A stretch of 64,000 nucleotides of DNA, taken from NCBI GenBank assembly GCA_033763335.1, contig JANRKU010000137.1, forward strand, positions 1 through 64,000, in the 5' to 3' direction. The notes under the pieces are model-generated. The model had not been told where the DNA came from, searched no databases, and saw only the letters and a list, made by a program, of their open reading frames with translations. This DNA is from GCA-2794515 sp033763335. Its GTDB lineage: Bacteria; Chloroflexota; Anaerolineae; Aggregatilineales; Phototrophicaceae. A program made the position numbers and the translations under genes. Positions 17,226-26,332 of this stretch are shown in pieces (the first letter of the stretch is position 1; each line of letters opens with the position of its first letter).

Positions 17226-17435
17226 TTATGCTTCTGGCACGGTGAAGGTGAATGTCCATCCGCCTTCGATTAATTCATACCAACTGGCGAACATCTCGCT
17301 GATGGCAGTTTCTTGGGCAATTAGTTCTGCTTCAATGGTATGTGTGTCATATTGGTCTATCCGTTTGTACACTTCGATAAATGCACCTTGCATATTTTCC
17401 TTCTTGATTTGGGCGATAGCTTGTTTGTCGTCCAA
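17226..17435 (-). pseudogene. Possible 3' remnant of a gene cut by the TnpB element
   Basis: An open frame of 69 codons whose C-terminal text (FASWYELIEGGWTFTFTVPEA) looks protein-like. It begins with TTG directly after an in-frame TGA and has no clear ribosome site. It lies right at the probable outer edge of the TnpB element. It may be the surviving tail of a disrupted gene. A short chance frame is the alternative. The rest of 17139-17584 holds a terminator and the probable element end; I see no other gene there. Confidence 0.25.
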
Positions 17436-17439
17436 TCAT

Positions 17440-17590
17440 TGCCTGCTACCTTTTTATATACAACTGTGTACATAAGTCCGTTCCTGCTTCATCCAGTCGT
17501 GCCTCTGTGTTACCACTTTGGTCTTACAGACTGTCCACAGGCGTTTTACGTCCGTTGAAGCCACTGCCGTGACGATGAAAGAATTTAGGG
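17440..17590 (-). ncRNA. Candidate omega (right-end) RNA of the TnpB element
   Basis: In known TnpB elements the RNA guide spans the end of tnpB and the right end. This gene-free strip lies exactly there and carries complementary segments (for example TGTACACAGTTGTATA near its distal end). The precise RNA end, and so the guide sequence, cannot be set by eye. Confidence 0.35.
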
Positions 17591-18700
17591 ACTGCTTTCA
17601 CTCAGTCGAATTGCCTCTTGTAAGATGTTGATACTGGCATTTAGGTCACGGTCACATACCATGCCACAATTGTGGCAGGTATACACCCTATCACTCAGGG
17701 TTAAATCCTCTTTGATATGATGACACTGTGAACACCGTTTGCTAGATGGGAAAAACATCCCTACCAACACTACTTTCGCACCTGTCACTTCTGCCTTGCT
17801 GGTCAAGAATTTGCTCAGTTTACTAAATGACGCATCTGCCAATGCTTGTGCCACTTTATGATTTTTCATCATTCCTGCCACATTCAGGCTTTCGATGCCA
17901 ATCAGCACAAATTCTTCTGTCAATTCTGTGGTTAGTTTGTGTAGAAAATCATCTCGGCTACAAGTGACATGATAATGTTGAATCGCCAGTTTCATCCGTG
18001 CTTTTTCACGATTTTTGCTCCCCTTTTGTTTGCGTGAGAGCGATTTCTGTAAGCCTTTTAGTCGCTTGAGTCGTTTTTTCAGGTGTTTTTGGTTCTCAAA
18101 CACCGTTCCATCGCTCAAGGTTGCTAACCGATTGATTCCCAAATCCACCCCAACAGCGCCACTGGTCGGCACTTTTCGCGGTTTTCTAGTTGTTTCTACC
18201 GTAAGGCTGACAAACCACCATTTGCCACTTTGTGTTACCCGTGCCGATAAGATTTTTCCTTCCAAACGCAATTTTTCAGTCATGTTCACATCGCCAATGT
18301 GGGGCAGGTGGATGGTATTTCCACTCACACTAAATTTGTCATTGGCGACATAAAAACCAGCTTTACTGCGCTTTTTCGCCTTGAACTTGGGAAATCCGAC
18401 TCTTTTCTTGGTCTTATCTTTGAGGCTCTCAAAAAAACGATTGAATGCCTCTCGCAAATCCATAAATGCACCTTCAACCGCGCATTTGGTGGTATCGTAA
18501 CTCCACGGGAATAACTCACGCCGAATAGCATTGAATTGTGCCTTAATTTTATACAGGTTCGGTTTTTGACCTGCTTCGCGCTGGCGAATCCACTCAGCCA
18601 ATGCCCAATTGTAGACAAATCGGCGCACACCAGCGGCACAGACGAAATATTCCTCTTGTTCGCGGGTTGGGTTCAGTCGAATGCGGTGAGCGCGTATCAT
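17585..18700 (-). CDS. tnpB: RNA-guided endonuclease TnpB
   Basis: A full-length 371-residue TnpB. The RuvC-like catalytic residues are intact: D186 in GVDLGIN, E270 in GIESLN and D352 in CDRDLNAS. The zinc ribbon between the last two has Cys at 323, 326, 342 and 345. The N-terminal part (MIRAHRIRLNPTREQE) is the usual helix-turn-helix/wedge start. TnpB proteins are RNA-guided DNA nucleases that help retain their element by cutting empty donor sites. Nothing suggests inactivation here. It is unrelated to its flanking genes. Confidence 0.95.
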   Translation of the reverse strand: MIRAHRIRLNPTREQEEYFVCAAGVRRFVYNWALAEWIRQREAGQKPNLYKIKAQFNAIRRELFPWSYDTTKCAVEGAFMDLREAFNRFFESLKDKTKKRVGFPKFKAKKRSKAGFYVANDKFSVSGNTIHLPHIGDVNMTEKLRLEGKILSARVTQSGKWWFVSLTVETTRKPRKVPTSGAVGVDLGINRLATLSDGTVFENQKHLKKRLKRLKGLQKSLSRKQKGSKNREKARMKLAIQHYHVTCSRDDFLHKLTTELTEEFVLIGIESLNVAGMMKNHKVAQALADASFSKLSKFLTSKAEVTGAKVVLVGMFFPSSKRCSQCHHIKEDLTLSDRVYTCHNCGMVCDRDLNASINILQEAIRLSESSP

Positions 18701-18840
18701 TATTAAGTGCCTTTTTCAGTGTCTAATTGCCTATATTATTGCATCTATTTGTATACAAAATCAATATCTAGCTATTAGCTCCTTGCTCTGAGCAATCACT
18801 CCTATTATCCACTCGCCCCATAAAAAGTTAGGTGAAATAA

Positions 18841-18866
18841 AAAAGAGCATGTCGCCATGCCCTTTG
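18841..18866 (-). terminator. Terminator after the Uma2 remnant
   Basis: Read on the minus strand, AAAGGGCATG and CATGCTCTTT pair (one G-T) around GCGA and are followed by TTT. Confidence 0.65.
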
Positions 18867-18888
18867 AGGATTTTTATCATCATGGAGA

Positions 18889-19164
18889 TTATTCTTCGTT
18901 TGGGAAAATTTTTGCCACTTCGAGCGTAAAATTGGGTAATACATCCCCGCCTGTGAGGGTCATGGTTTCATCAAACATCTGCACATTCATGCTATTGTTG
19001 GTTTCTAATGTGCAGACATAGACGACTTTATCATCTGGATAGACCACCCAGACGATGCTTGTGCCATTGAGCAAATAGCGATAGGCTTTGATAAATTTAT
19101 TTTTCTCATTTTTACGGGATGATATAACTTCTATGGCTAAATCAGGCGCATGTATGTCTAACAT
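18889..19164 (-). pseudogene. N-terminally truncated Uma2-family nuclease
   Basis: 91 codons that match the C-terminal half of the Uma2 (DUF820) genes elsewhere in this window. The core motif APDLAIEVIS, an aromatic strand VWVVYPDDKVV and the end VLPNFTLEVAKIFP are present. Full-length relatives here have about 190 residues, so roughly the first 100, with the first PD motif, are missing. The break lies next to a palindromic repeat (19182-19204). It may still be translated from an internal ATG but is probably non-functional. Confidence 0.75.
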
Positions 19165-19181
19165 GGCAAATCCTCATCACT

Positions 19182-19204
19182 AGGGGCATGAACCACATGC
19201 CCCT
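19182..19204. repeat. Short palindromic repeat (AGGGGCATG arms)
   Basis: AGGGGCATG and CATGCCCCT pair perfectly around AACCA. It lies between the GH13 gene and the truncated Uma2 frame. It could also act as a stem-loop after the GH13 gene. Confidence 0.65.
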
Positions 19205-19226
19205 GCATACGATTATGTCTACAATA

Positions 19227-21023
19227 TCACTTTTTCATCAGCCACGCAAAGCCACGCGCTCCCAGTGTGACGCTGATTTTTCCCTTGCCACTCACATCCG
19301 CCACATTGCCCAGAAGGTCGTGCCATGTGCCATGACCTTTTACAGAGATGGTCGCTTCTGTATCACCACCATTGAAGAGGGCATAGAGCGTATCTTTGCC
19401 TGATGTCCGTTTGATGGCATAGGTGCGGGTTTTATCATCTACCCATACGGTTTCGACATCGCCCATCCGCAACACAGGGGTATCTTTGCGCGTATGGAGC
19501 AATTTTTTGAAATAGGCGATGAGGTCACTATCGAGCTTATCCCACGGCATGGTACGGCGCGAATCTTCTTGCATCGTGCCATCAATGGCGGTTTCACTGC
19601 CATAAAAAATAGTCGGTGCGCCGATATGGGCGAATAAAAATGCCATACATTGCCGATATTTTGCCTTATCGCCACCACAGGCATTGATAAGGCGGTCAAT
19701 ATCATGCGAATCGAGCAGGTTCATTTGACTGGCGAGGGCAGGATAGGGTGTGTCGCGCATCCATGCGTTGAGGCGGTCATCCATTTCACTGGCAGAGAGT
19801 TGGTCATGAGCAAAAAATCCGCGTGTCGCCCACATAAAACGATAATTCATGGTGGCATTGAACATATCCCCCAACAGGTAATGGGTGGCATCGCGCCATT
19901 CTTCGCTGATTGTCCATGCTTCGGGTTTGGTGGCGTTTACACTATCGCGGAATCTTCGCCAAAACTCATCGGTGTTATCGAAGGCGACATCACAACGCCA
20001 GCCATCAATGCCTTTGTTGAGCCAATAAGCCGTTACACCATCTTCGCCCAAGAAATAATCTTCCATCTCTGGAGATTCGACAAACTCTGGCATGAATCCC
20101 ATCCCCCACCAACCATGATAACCTGTGGGATGGGGGTCAAATTTGAACCAGCGATAATAAGGCGATTCGATAGAATGATAAGCCCCATTCCCATAATTAT
20201 TGCCAATATCAAAATAAATGCTATCGGATGAGCAATGATTGAATACCGCATCTAGCACCACTTTTATGTCGCGTTTATGCGCTTCTGCGATGAGTTCATC
20301 AAAATCGGCTTCTGTGCCGAGCATAGGGTCTATTTTCATAAAATTGATGGCTTCATAGCGGTGGTTGGTGGAGGCTTCAAAAATGGGATTAAAATAAATA
20401 CATTCCACGCCTAAATCTGCCAAATAATCTAATTTTTGGATAACACCGCGTAAATCCCCGCCAAAAAAATCACGTCCAAGCGGGGGCAATTCTGGCATTT
20501 TATCCCATGTGAGGAATTTGGGTTCATGTCCATATACCCCGCGCAAATGTGATTTGGCTTGTTCATCGGTTTGTGATTTGGCGAATCTATCGGGGAAAAT
20601 CTGATAGACCGTCATGCCTTTTGTCCAATCGGCGGGCATCCCTTTGGGGTCATAGACGGCAATTTTGAACGGGACTTTTGCCCATTCGCTATAAACGGGG
20701 CGATTGCCCATATTGGGAATATCACGACTTTCGATGAGGCGATGCTCGACAATTTTCTTTTTATCCACCATAAAATGATAGGTGACGATGGTGGGTTTCA
20801 TGGGCAATTGCACATCGGCACGCCAACTATTTTTGCCCGCTTCGCTCATCATGATGCTCCATGAATAATTGCGGCGCGTATCGGTGAGGAAAATCTCTGG
20901 GCGGGTTTTTGCACCCTCTAGGGTGAGGGTGACGGTGCTACTGAGGGGTTGGGCAGATGGGGGAATATGGACGATTTGTTTACGGCGGAGTTTGCGATAT
21001 ATTTTGTCGGATAGGGCAGACAT
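19227..21023 (-). CDS. GH13 alpha-glucosidase/cyclomaltodextrinase-like enzyme
   Basis: A 598-residue GH13 hydrolase. An N-terminal beta domain of about 120 residues (starch-binding or CBM34-like) precedes the barrel. GH13 regions I-IV are visible: DAVFNHCS, GWRCDVAFD (nucleophile Asp), SEEWRD (acid/base Glu) and LLDSHDID (transition-state Asp). There is no signal peptide, so it acts in the cytoplasm, probably on maltodextrins or cyclodextrins. The start at 21023 follows AAGGAG; the frame extends upstream to 21056. It is the last gene of the malQ-GH13-GH13 cluster, separated by 177 bp containing a palindromic repeat. Confidence 0.9.
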   Translation of the reverse strand: MSALSDKIYRKLRRKQIVHIPPSAQPLSSTVTLTLEGAKTRPEIFLTDTRRNYSWSIMMSEAGKNSWRADVQLPMKPTIVTYHFMVDKKKIVEHRLIESRDIPNMGNRPVYSEWAKVPFKIAVYDPKGMPADWTKGMTVYQIFPDRFAKSQTDEQAKSHLRGVYGHEPKFLTWDKMPELPPLGRDFFGGDLRGVIQKLDYLADLGVECIYFNPIFEASTNHRYEAINFMKIDPMLGTEADFDELIAEAHKRDIKVVLDAVFNHCSSDSIYFDIGNNYGNGAYHSIESPYYRWFKFDPHPTGYHGWWGMGFMPEFVESPEMEDYFLGEDGVTAYWLNKGIDGWRCDVAFDNTDEFWRRFRDSVNATKPEAWTISEEWRDATHYLLGDMFNATMNYRFMWATRGFFAHDQLSASEMDDRLNAWMRDTPYPALASQMNLLDSHDIDRLINACGGDKAKYRQCMAFLFAHIGAPTIFYGSETAIDGTMQEDSRRTMPWDKLDSDLIAYFKKLLHTRKDTPVLRMGDVETVWVDDKTRTYAIKRTSGKDTLYALFNGGDTEATISVKGHGTWHDLLGNVADVSGKGKISVTLGARGFAWLMKK

Positions 21024-21122
21024 GAGGATATTGCTCCTTTCGGTTGCATTAAACAATTTTTTAATATGTAGTATAAAGTTTCGTTATGCACACTTAGACG
21101 CCTAAAATAGATAGGTGTTTTG

Positions 21123-21148
21123 TAAGGGCGCAACATGTCGCGCCCTTA
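21123..21148. repeat. Short palindromic repeat (GCGCAAC core)
   Basis: TAAGGGCGC and GCGCCCTTA flank AACATGTC; the core has one mismatch to the perfect copies. It lies between two GH13 genes. Confidence 0.75.
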
Positions 21149-21200
21149 ACAGGCATACACTGTCTTTAATGACTAACACATAGTATCGGTATAGTTTGAT

Positions 21201-23060
21201 TTACCCCTCAAACACCAATGCGCTGGCACGGGGCAAATTTAGGATAATTTCGCCATTGGTCACAGTCACTTCTTGACCTGTGAATACTTCTTTTAGGCGT
21301 GTGCCATTCGCATATCCCCCATGCGAAACGGGGATATGATTATCATGCACAGCCGATTTTCCACGATGCCCAACCACCAATAAGCGTTGCGTGGCGGATT
21401 GGCGCATGAATGCCCATACATCGCCCTCGGTAGACAAATCTTGATGTCCACCTTCTATCAAGGCAGAGGCAGTTTTGCGGAAGGCTATCCACTTTTGATG
21501 ATAAGCCAAAAGGTCTTTATCCCACTGATTTTCATCCCATGGCATGGTTTTGCGGTTATCGGGGTCGCGTTTGCCATCTAGTCCGATTTCATCCCCATAA
21601 TAAATGCAAGGGACACCCGGATACGTGAGCAATAATGCCACACCCAATTTCATGAGGTCTTTGTCGTGTTCCAAGATGTTCAAAATGCGCGTGGTGTCAT
21701 GACTGCCCAATTGATGGAATTGTTGACGGGCAATGACCCACGGGACAGAGGCGCGGAATTGTGCCAATTGCTCAACAAAGGCATGGGTGGGGTTGTAATA
21801 ACGGGGGCGGTTGGCTTCTGCATCTTGCCCCAGATAATAGCCACTTAGCCAATGCCATAAGGGGATATTGAAACCCTGATAATTCATGGTGGCATCGAGT
21901 TCTTCACCCTGTAGGTGTGGTGTGCCATCAAAAAAATGTTCCCCAAATAAATAGGCTTCTGGGTTGGTCTCTTTGACCGCACGGCGCATTCCACGCCCGA
22001 CTTTGTGGCTAAATTGCACCCCACCTTGACGGGCGGTCATATTCAACACATCCAAGCGCCACCCATCAATGTTATAGGGTTCTTTTAGCCAATGGCGCAA
22101 CACCGAATCTTCATCCCCATACATCCATTCGCGCAATTTCTCGCTCTTATAATTCAATTTTGGGAGCGATTTGACATTGAGCCACGAATGATAATCATGG
22201 GGATGCGTTTCAAAGGTGAAAAACTCGTATGTTTCGGCATTTTTATCTGCTTGTGCCGCCAAAAACCACACATGCCTATCGCCTGTATGATTGGGGGTGA
22301 CATCCAAAATAATTTTCATCCCGCGTTGGTGCATGGCGGTGGTGAGGTTAATCAGTCCTTGCTCGCCACCCAAATGCGGGTCTATCTCATAAAAATCATG
22401 GATGTTATAGCGATGATTGCTATTGCTGGTGAAAATGGGTGTGAGGTAGATGGCAGTCACACCGAGCGATTCCAGATAATCCAATTTTTGTTGGATACCG
22501 ACCAAATCTCCACCAAAAAAATTGAGATTGCCTGTTTCTGAGTAGGGTTTGGGGCTTTCACCCCATGCTTGAATGGTCACTTGAAATTCGCGTTTGCTCC
22601 ATTCACCCGGTTTTGGGGTGAGCGATGGGTCGCCATTATGGAATCGGTCTGGAAAAATTTGATAAAACACGCTGGTCGGCAACCATGAGGGCGCGGCAAA
22701 ATCTGCCAGTAGCTTAAAATCAAACCATTCGGGTGCATTGACATGACTTGCCCCAAGCGCATTGTAGTAATAAAACCCATCAGTGGGGGAGACAATCAAA
22801 AACCGATAGGGGTTGCGGGGCATGGTGACAGGAAAATTGCCCACCCAGATTTCATGATTCGGGTGGGTGCTATGGTGCTTCATTTCTTCCAGATGATTTT
22901 CACCATCGGGTGCTGTCCGCAGAAAAATGCGCTCAATGGGCGCATTTTTCGGTGTGCGAAGATAGACTTGTACCACTTCACCGAGTTTGGGTGTTGGGTT
23001 TGAGACATATAATGCAGACCCATCATGGTGAATGGCGCGTGTCCAATGTGTATTGGTCAT
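21201..23060 (-). CDS. GH13 neopullulanase/maltogenic amylase-like enzyme
   Basis: A 619-residue GH13 enzyme with an N-terminal CBM34-like domain (about residues 1-125), as in neopullulanases and cyclomaltodextrinases. Catalytic regions are DVTPNHTGD, GWRLDVLNM (nucleophile Asp), LFGEHFFD (Glu) and QLGSHDTTR (Asp). No signal peptide is present. A ribosome site AAGGA precedes the ATG, and the start lies 10 bp after the malQ stop, so the two are co-transcribed. It likely opens branched or cyclic dextrins to give substrates for MalQ. Confidence 0.92.
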   Translation of the reverse strand: MTNTHWTRAIHHDGSALYVSNPTPKLGEVVQVYLRTPKNAPIERIFLRTAPDGENHLEEMKHHSTHPNHEIWVGNFPVTMPRNPYRFLIVSPTDGFYYYNALGASHVNAPEWFDFKLLADFAAPSWLPTSVFYQIFPDRFHNGDPSLTPKPGEWSKREFQVTIQAWGESPKPYSETGNLNFFGGDLVGIQQKLDYLESLGVTAIYLTPIFTSNSNHRYNIHDFYEIDPHLGGEQGLINLTTAMHQRGMKIILDVTPNHTGDRHVWFLAAQADKNAETYEFFTFETHPHDYHSWLNVKSLPKLNYKSEKLREWMYGDEDSVLRHWLKEPYNIDGWRLDVLNMTARQGGVQFSHKVGRGMRRAVKETNPEAYLFGEHFFDGTPHLQGEELDATMNYQGFNIPLWHWLSGYYLGQDAEANRPRYYNPTHAFVEQLAQFRASVPWVIARQQFHQLGSHDTTRILNILEHDKDLMKLGVALLLTYPGVPCIYYGDEIGLDGKRDPDNRKTMPWDENQWDKDLLAYHQKWIAFRKTASALIEGGHQDLSTEGDVWAFMRQSATQRLLVVGHRGKSAVHDNHIPVSHGGYANGTRLKEVFTGQEVTVTNGEIILNLPRASALVFEG

Positions 23061-23070
23061 TCAGTTATCC

Positions 23071-24633
23071 TTACTCTTCATCTTCATCAATTTTGGCGGC
23101 ATCGCCATAGACCTCGCCTTGTTGGTCGGCACGGCGTTTATAAAGCCATGTCAGATGAGCGAGGCGGTCATCATAATGGCTATCGAAAATATCCGCAGTA
23201 AAGCGCCATCCCCAATTGCCACTTTCGCGTCCGGGTGTGTTCATACGAGAATCTGCGCCATAACCCAAAATATCTTGCATGGGGGCGATGAAAGTATGTG
23301 CGGCAGATGCCATGCCCAAACGCACGAGTGTCCAATGGGGTTCTGTCACTTCTTTATCTATATATGTTGATAAAAAGCGTCGTGCATTATCATCGGCTTC
23401 TTTTTGCCACCAACCGAGTGTGGTGTTATTGTCGTGTGTGCCACTATAGACCACCGAATTATTGACAAAATTATGCGGTAAAAATGGATTTTTGGGGTCG
23501 CTCCATGCGAATTGCAAAATTTTCATACCGGGTAAATTGAATGTGTCGCGGAGTTCTATCACCTCTGGGGTAATATCGCCCAAATCTTCTGCGATGATGG
23601 GGAGGGTATCGCCTAATGCTTTTTGGATGGTGTTAAATAGGTCTATACCGGGGGCTTTGACCCATTTGCCATATTTTTTGGTGGCGTGTCTTTCTGGATT
23701 GGCGGTGACTTCCCAATAGGCTTCAAATCCACGGAAGTGGTCAATGCGGACATAATCTACGGTTTTGAGGGTGAAGGCGATACGGTCTATCCACCATTTG
23801 TACCCGGTTTCCTTCATCGCGCCCCAGTTATACAAGGGGTTGCCCCAATATTGCCCAGTTTTAGAGAAATAATCGGGTGGGACACCTGCGACAACGGTGG
23901 GATTGCCTTTGGGGTCGAGGTTGAACACCGTGCGGTTTCCCCAGACATCACTGCTATCATGTGCCACAAAAATGGGAATATCGCCCACAATTTTGACACC
24001 GACATTATTGGCATAGGCTTTTAGGTCTTCCCATTGGGTGAAGAATAGCCATTGATAAAATTCGTGCTTGGTAATTTCGTCTGCGAGGCGTTCTTTTGCT
24101 TTGGCGATGGTTTCTGGGTCTTTGAGCGCCAAGCCTTCTTCCCATTCTACCCATGGTCTACCATTATTGTCGTTTTTGAGGGCAATAAAGAGTGACCAAT
24201 CGGGCAACCAATTTTCGTTATCACTGCGCCATTTGTCGAATGTTTTCTTTTGCGGGATAGTGGCTTTGGCTTTGAAGCGACTATATGCCAAAGCCAAAAT
24301 TTTGGCGTGGTATTCGATGACAGGTCCAAAATCTATCGTATGGACGGGGAAATTGGGAACTTCTACGAGGTCTGCATCATTTAACCAGCCTTCATTCACC
24401 AAAAAGTCAAAACTGATGAGGTTGGGATTGCCTGCAAATGCCGATAGGCATTGATAGGGTGAATCGCCATAGCTGGTGGGACCCAATGGGAGGACTTGCC
24501 AGAGCGATTGATGTGCCTTCACCAGCCAATCCACAAAATCATAGGCAGATTTTCCCAAATCACCAATACCATATTTTGCTGGGAGCGATGTGGGGTGCAA
24601 AAGGACACCGCTTGCGCGTGGAAAAAGTGTCAT
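23071..24633 (-). CDS. malQ: 4-alpha-glucanotransferase (amylomaltase, GH77)
   Basis: A 520-residue MalQ. Family marks are the N-terminal LHPTSLPAKYGIGDLG, the nucleophile Asp in VRIDHFRG, the acid/base Glu in IAEDLGDITPEV and the Asp in SGTHDNNT. It transfers alpha-1,4-glucan segments between maltodextrins in the cytoplasm. The start at 24633 has AAAGGAAG upstream; the frame opens at 24651. It is the first gene of the glucan cluster. The LysR-type regulator just upstream on the same strand could control it, though this is inference. Confidence 0.95.
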   Translation of the reverse strand: MTLFPRASGVLLHPTSLPAKYGIGDLGKSAYDFVDWLVKAHQSLWQVLPLGPTSYGDSPYQCLSAFAGNPNLISFDFLVNEGWLNDADLVEVPNFPVHTIDFGPVIEYHAKILALAYSRFKAKATIPQKKTFDKWRSDNENWLPDWSLFIALKNDNNGRPWVEWEEGLALKDPETIAKAKERLADEITKHEFYQWLFFTQWEDLKAYANNVGVKIVGDIPIFVAHDSSDVWGNRTVFNLDPKGNPTVVAGVPPDYFSKTGQYWGNPLYNWGAMKETGYKWWIDRIAFTLKTVDYVRIDHFRGFEAYWEVTANPERHATKKYGKWVKAPGIDLFNTIQKALGDTLPIIAEDLGDITPEVIELRDTFNLPGMKILQFAWSDPKNPFLPHNFVNNSVVYSGTHDNNTTLGWWQKEADDNARRFLSTYIDKEVTEPHWTLVRLGMASAAHTFIAPMQDILGYGADSRMNTPGRESGNWGWRFTADIFDSHYDDRLAHLTWLYKRRADQQGEVYGDAAKIDEDEE

Positions 24634-24741
24634 AAACGGGCTTCCTTTCAAAGGTTGTAAAAAAAGAATTTAATTCATGACAGAATCGTAGCCCATAATG
24701 AAGGCTGTTTCAATGTATTGATTAAGGCATAATAACCAAAT

Positions 24742-25626
24742 TTATGCCTCAATTCCCCAAAGTGGCAAGATGGCTTGGCGTACTGCTTTGATGAGTGGCT
24801 CATGTTGCCGATGGGTGGCACATACCAGCGATAGTGGGCAATAAATGGGGTCTAATTGCGGGACATATAAACTACCTTTTTGGGATTCTTCTCGTGCTTC
24901 ACTCGCTTCTAAAAGTGATAATCCTACACCTGCCCTAACCAATGCGATGCGGGTGGCATCATCATCGGTTTGAACGGCGCGTTGATAATTGAGTGCGTGT
25001 TGCTCGAATATTTCTTGTGTCCAAGTCTGAAATGGACAATATATATCTGCTCCAATCCACGGGAATTTTGCCAATTGTTCCCATGTGGGGGTCGTTAATT
25101 GCTCTTTCCATGCAATTGGAACACCAACCACCAATTCAAGGTCTGTGAGGTAATATGCTGTGAGTTGTGGGTCATCTACTCTGCCACATACAAAGCCAAT
25201 ATCCATGAGTCCCAATTTTATATGCTCCATGATACGACCTGAATGACTGCTGATGAGTTGCAAATCTATTCCTGCACAATTTTTGCGGATACTTTGTACC
25301 CAGTTTGAAACGCGCAATTTTTGTGGTGGCGAATTTAACCCCACTGTCACCTGTCCAATGAGGCTCGATTGGATTTCGGTGGCGTAATTCGCCATTTCTT
25401 GGGCGGCGCGGAGGGTCTTTTGTGCCTTATCATACAACAAGCGACCACGCTCGGTGATTTGCATCCCGCGTGAGGTACGCTGAAATAACTGTACGCCCAA
25501 TTCATCTTCTAGTCCCTTAATGGTCATGCTGATGGATGATGGGGTGCTAAATACCCGTTTTGCGGCGCGGGTGATATTTTCTTCTTCGGCAACAATCACA
25601 AACACTTGTAACTGATGGAGTTCCAT
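24742..25626 (-). CDS. LysR-type transcriptional regulator
   Basis: A 294-residue LysR protein. The N-terminal winged helix-turn-helix is clear (ENITRAAKRVFSTPSSISMT, then GLEDELGVQLFQR). The C-terminal part has the usual two-lobed effector-binding text. It is divergent from a rhodanese gene, with 283 bp between them containing three palindromes, one of which (25691-25706) is a good candidate operator. LysR proteins usually control the divergent neighbour and themselves; the glucan genes downstream are a second possible target. Effector unknown. Confidence 0.92.
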   Translation of the reverse strand: MELHQLQVFVIVAEEENITRAAKRVFSTPSSISMTIKGLEDELGVQLFQRTSRGMQITERGRLLYDKAQKTLRAAQEMANYATEIQSSLIGQVTVGLNSPPQKLRVSNWVQSIRKNCAGIDLQLISSHSGRIMEHIKLGLMDIGFVCGRVDDPQLTAYYLTDLELVVGVPIAWKEQLTTPTWEQLAKFPWIGADIYCPFQTWTQEIFEQHALNYQRAVQTDDDATRIALVRAGVGLSLLEASEAREESQKGSLYVPQLDPIYCPLSLVCATHRQHEPLIKAVRQAILPLWGIEA

Positions 25627-25690
25627 AGTGGCGCTATCCTACTCATTCATATCTTTTGGGAAAAAATTATCCAACGTATAACATAAAATT

Positions 25691-25706
25691 GGGTGATATA
25701 TCACCC
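25691..25706. promoter_or_regulatory. Perfect 16-bp palindrome, candidate LysR operator
   Basis: GGGTGATATATCACCC lies about 65 bp upstream of the LysR start, a typical distance for an autoregulatory site. Confidence 0.5.
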
Positions 25707-25791
25707 GCTATGCCTGCTAAGGTGTGTTTATGAACTGTGAACGTTGGGGTTCATAGTGGTTCTCAAAAGGCTATTTTCTTTATTATACGCG

Positions 25792-25843
25792 ATTTCTTGA
25801 ATATTGGTGTGTTCATTTTTGTTAAACACAGCGTTCAAGAAAT
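25792..25843 (+). repeat. Long inverted repeat in the LysR-rhodanese intergenic region
   Basis: ATTTCTTGAA (25792-25801) and TTCAAGAAAT (25834-25843) are perfect 10-bp complements. Inside them TGTGTT and AACACA can extend the pairing. It could be a paired protein-binding site or an RNA stem in a leader. Confidence 0.5.
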
Positions 25844-25856
25844 TGCTGATACTGGC

Positions 25857-25870
25857 GAGCAAAATTGCTC
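25857..25870. promoter_or_regulatory. Palindrome next to the rhodanese -10 element
   Basis: GAGCAAAATTGCTC is a perfect 14-bp palindrome. It ends one base before TACAAT (25872-25877), a likely -10, so a bound protein would affect initiation. Confidence 0.45.
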
Positions 25871-25909
25871 ATACAATGACTATATCGTTCTTGTAGAGAG
25901 GTATGTCTC

Positions 25910-26332
25910 ATGAATCACCCGCCATTAAAAGTTCTGCAAACACCCCCCGCCACAAGCGATGAGGCGCTCGATTTTTTTAGTCGCAAATTGCGTCATGAGA
26001 CCGACCCGTCTGATGTGTATCATGACATCCAAACAGGCAACGCCGATTTTGTCTTGCTAGATGTCCGTAGCTCAGAGTCGTATCGGCGGAGCCATATCCC
26101 ATGGGCGGTGAGTATTCCCGCCAACGAAATCACCGCACAACGCATGGCGGAATATTCCGATGACACCATTTTCGTGGTGTATTGTTGGGGACCCGGATGC
26201 AATGGTGCGACCAAAGCGGCAGTCAAACTCAGCACACTGGGTCGCCCAGTTAAAGAGATGATTGGTGGAATCGAATATTGGGAAGACCGAGAACGTTATC
26301 CAGTGGAAAGGAACACTGATGAACAAAGCTAA
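25910..26332 (+). CDS. Rhodanese-domain protein
   Basis: A 140-residue single-domain rhodanese. It has the substrate-side motif LLDVRSSESYRRSHIPWAVSIP and an active loop starting at C92 (YCWGPGCNGATKAA), with a second Cys at C97. Such proteins move sulfane sulfur or bind anions; the second Cys in the loop is not universal. There is no signal peptide. The last 14 bases overlap a 33-codon membrane protein gene. It is divergent from the LysR gene and may be its target. Physiological substrate unknown. Confidence 0.88.
   Translation: MNHPPLKVLQTPPATSDEALDFFSRKLRHETDPSDVYHDIQTGNADFVLLDVRSSESYRRSHIPWAVSIPANEITAQRMAEYSDDTIFVVYCWGPGCNGATKAAVKLSTLGRPVKEMIGGIEYWEDRERYPVERNTDEQS

Larger units (their letters stand above)
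17440..18770 (-). mobile_element. Solitary TnpB element of the IS200/IS605 (IS1341) type
   Basis: A single tnpB gene without a tnpA transposase. About 145 bp of structured, gene-free sequence follows its 3' end (minus strand), as expected for the element's right end and guide RNA. A/T-rich sequence with a TTGTATACAAA palindrome precedes the gene near 18745-18765. Boundaries are estimates; this family makes no target duplications to mark them. Mobilisation would need a TnpA acting in trans. Confidence 0.6.

Noticed and set aside
19650..20231. 193-codon plus-strand frame inside the first GH13 gene
   Set aside because: It lies opposite conserved GH13 motifs (DAVFNHCS region), has no RBS and no recognisable protein text.
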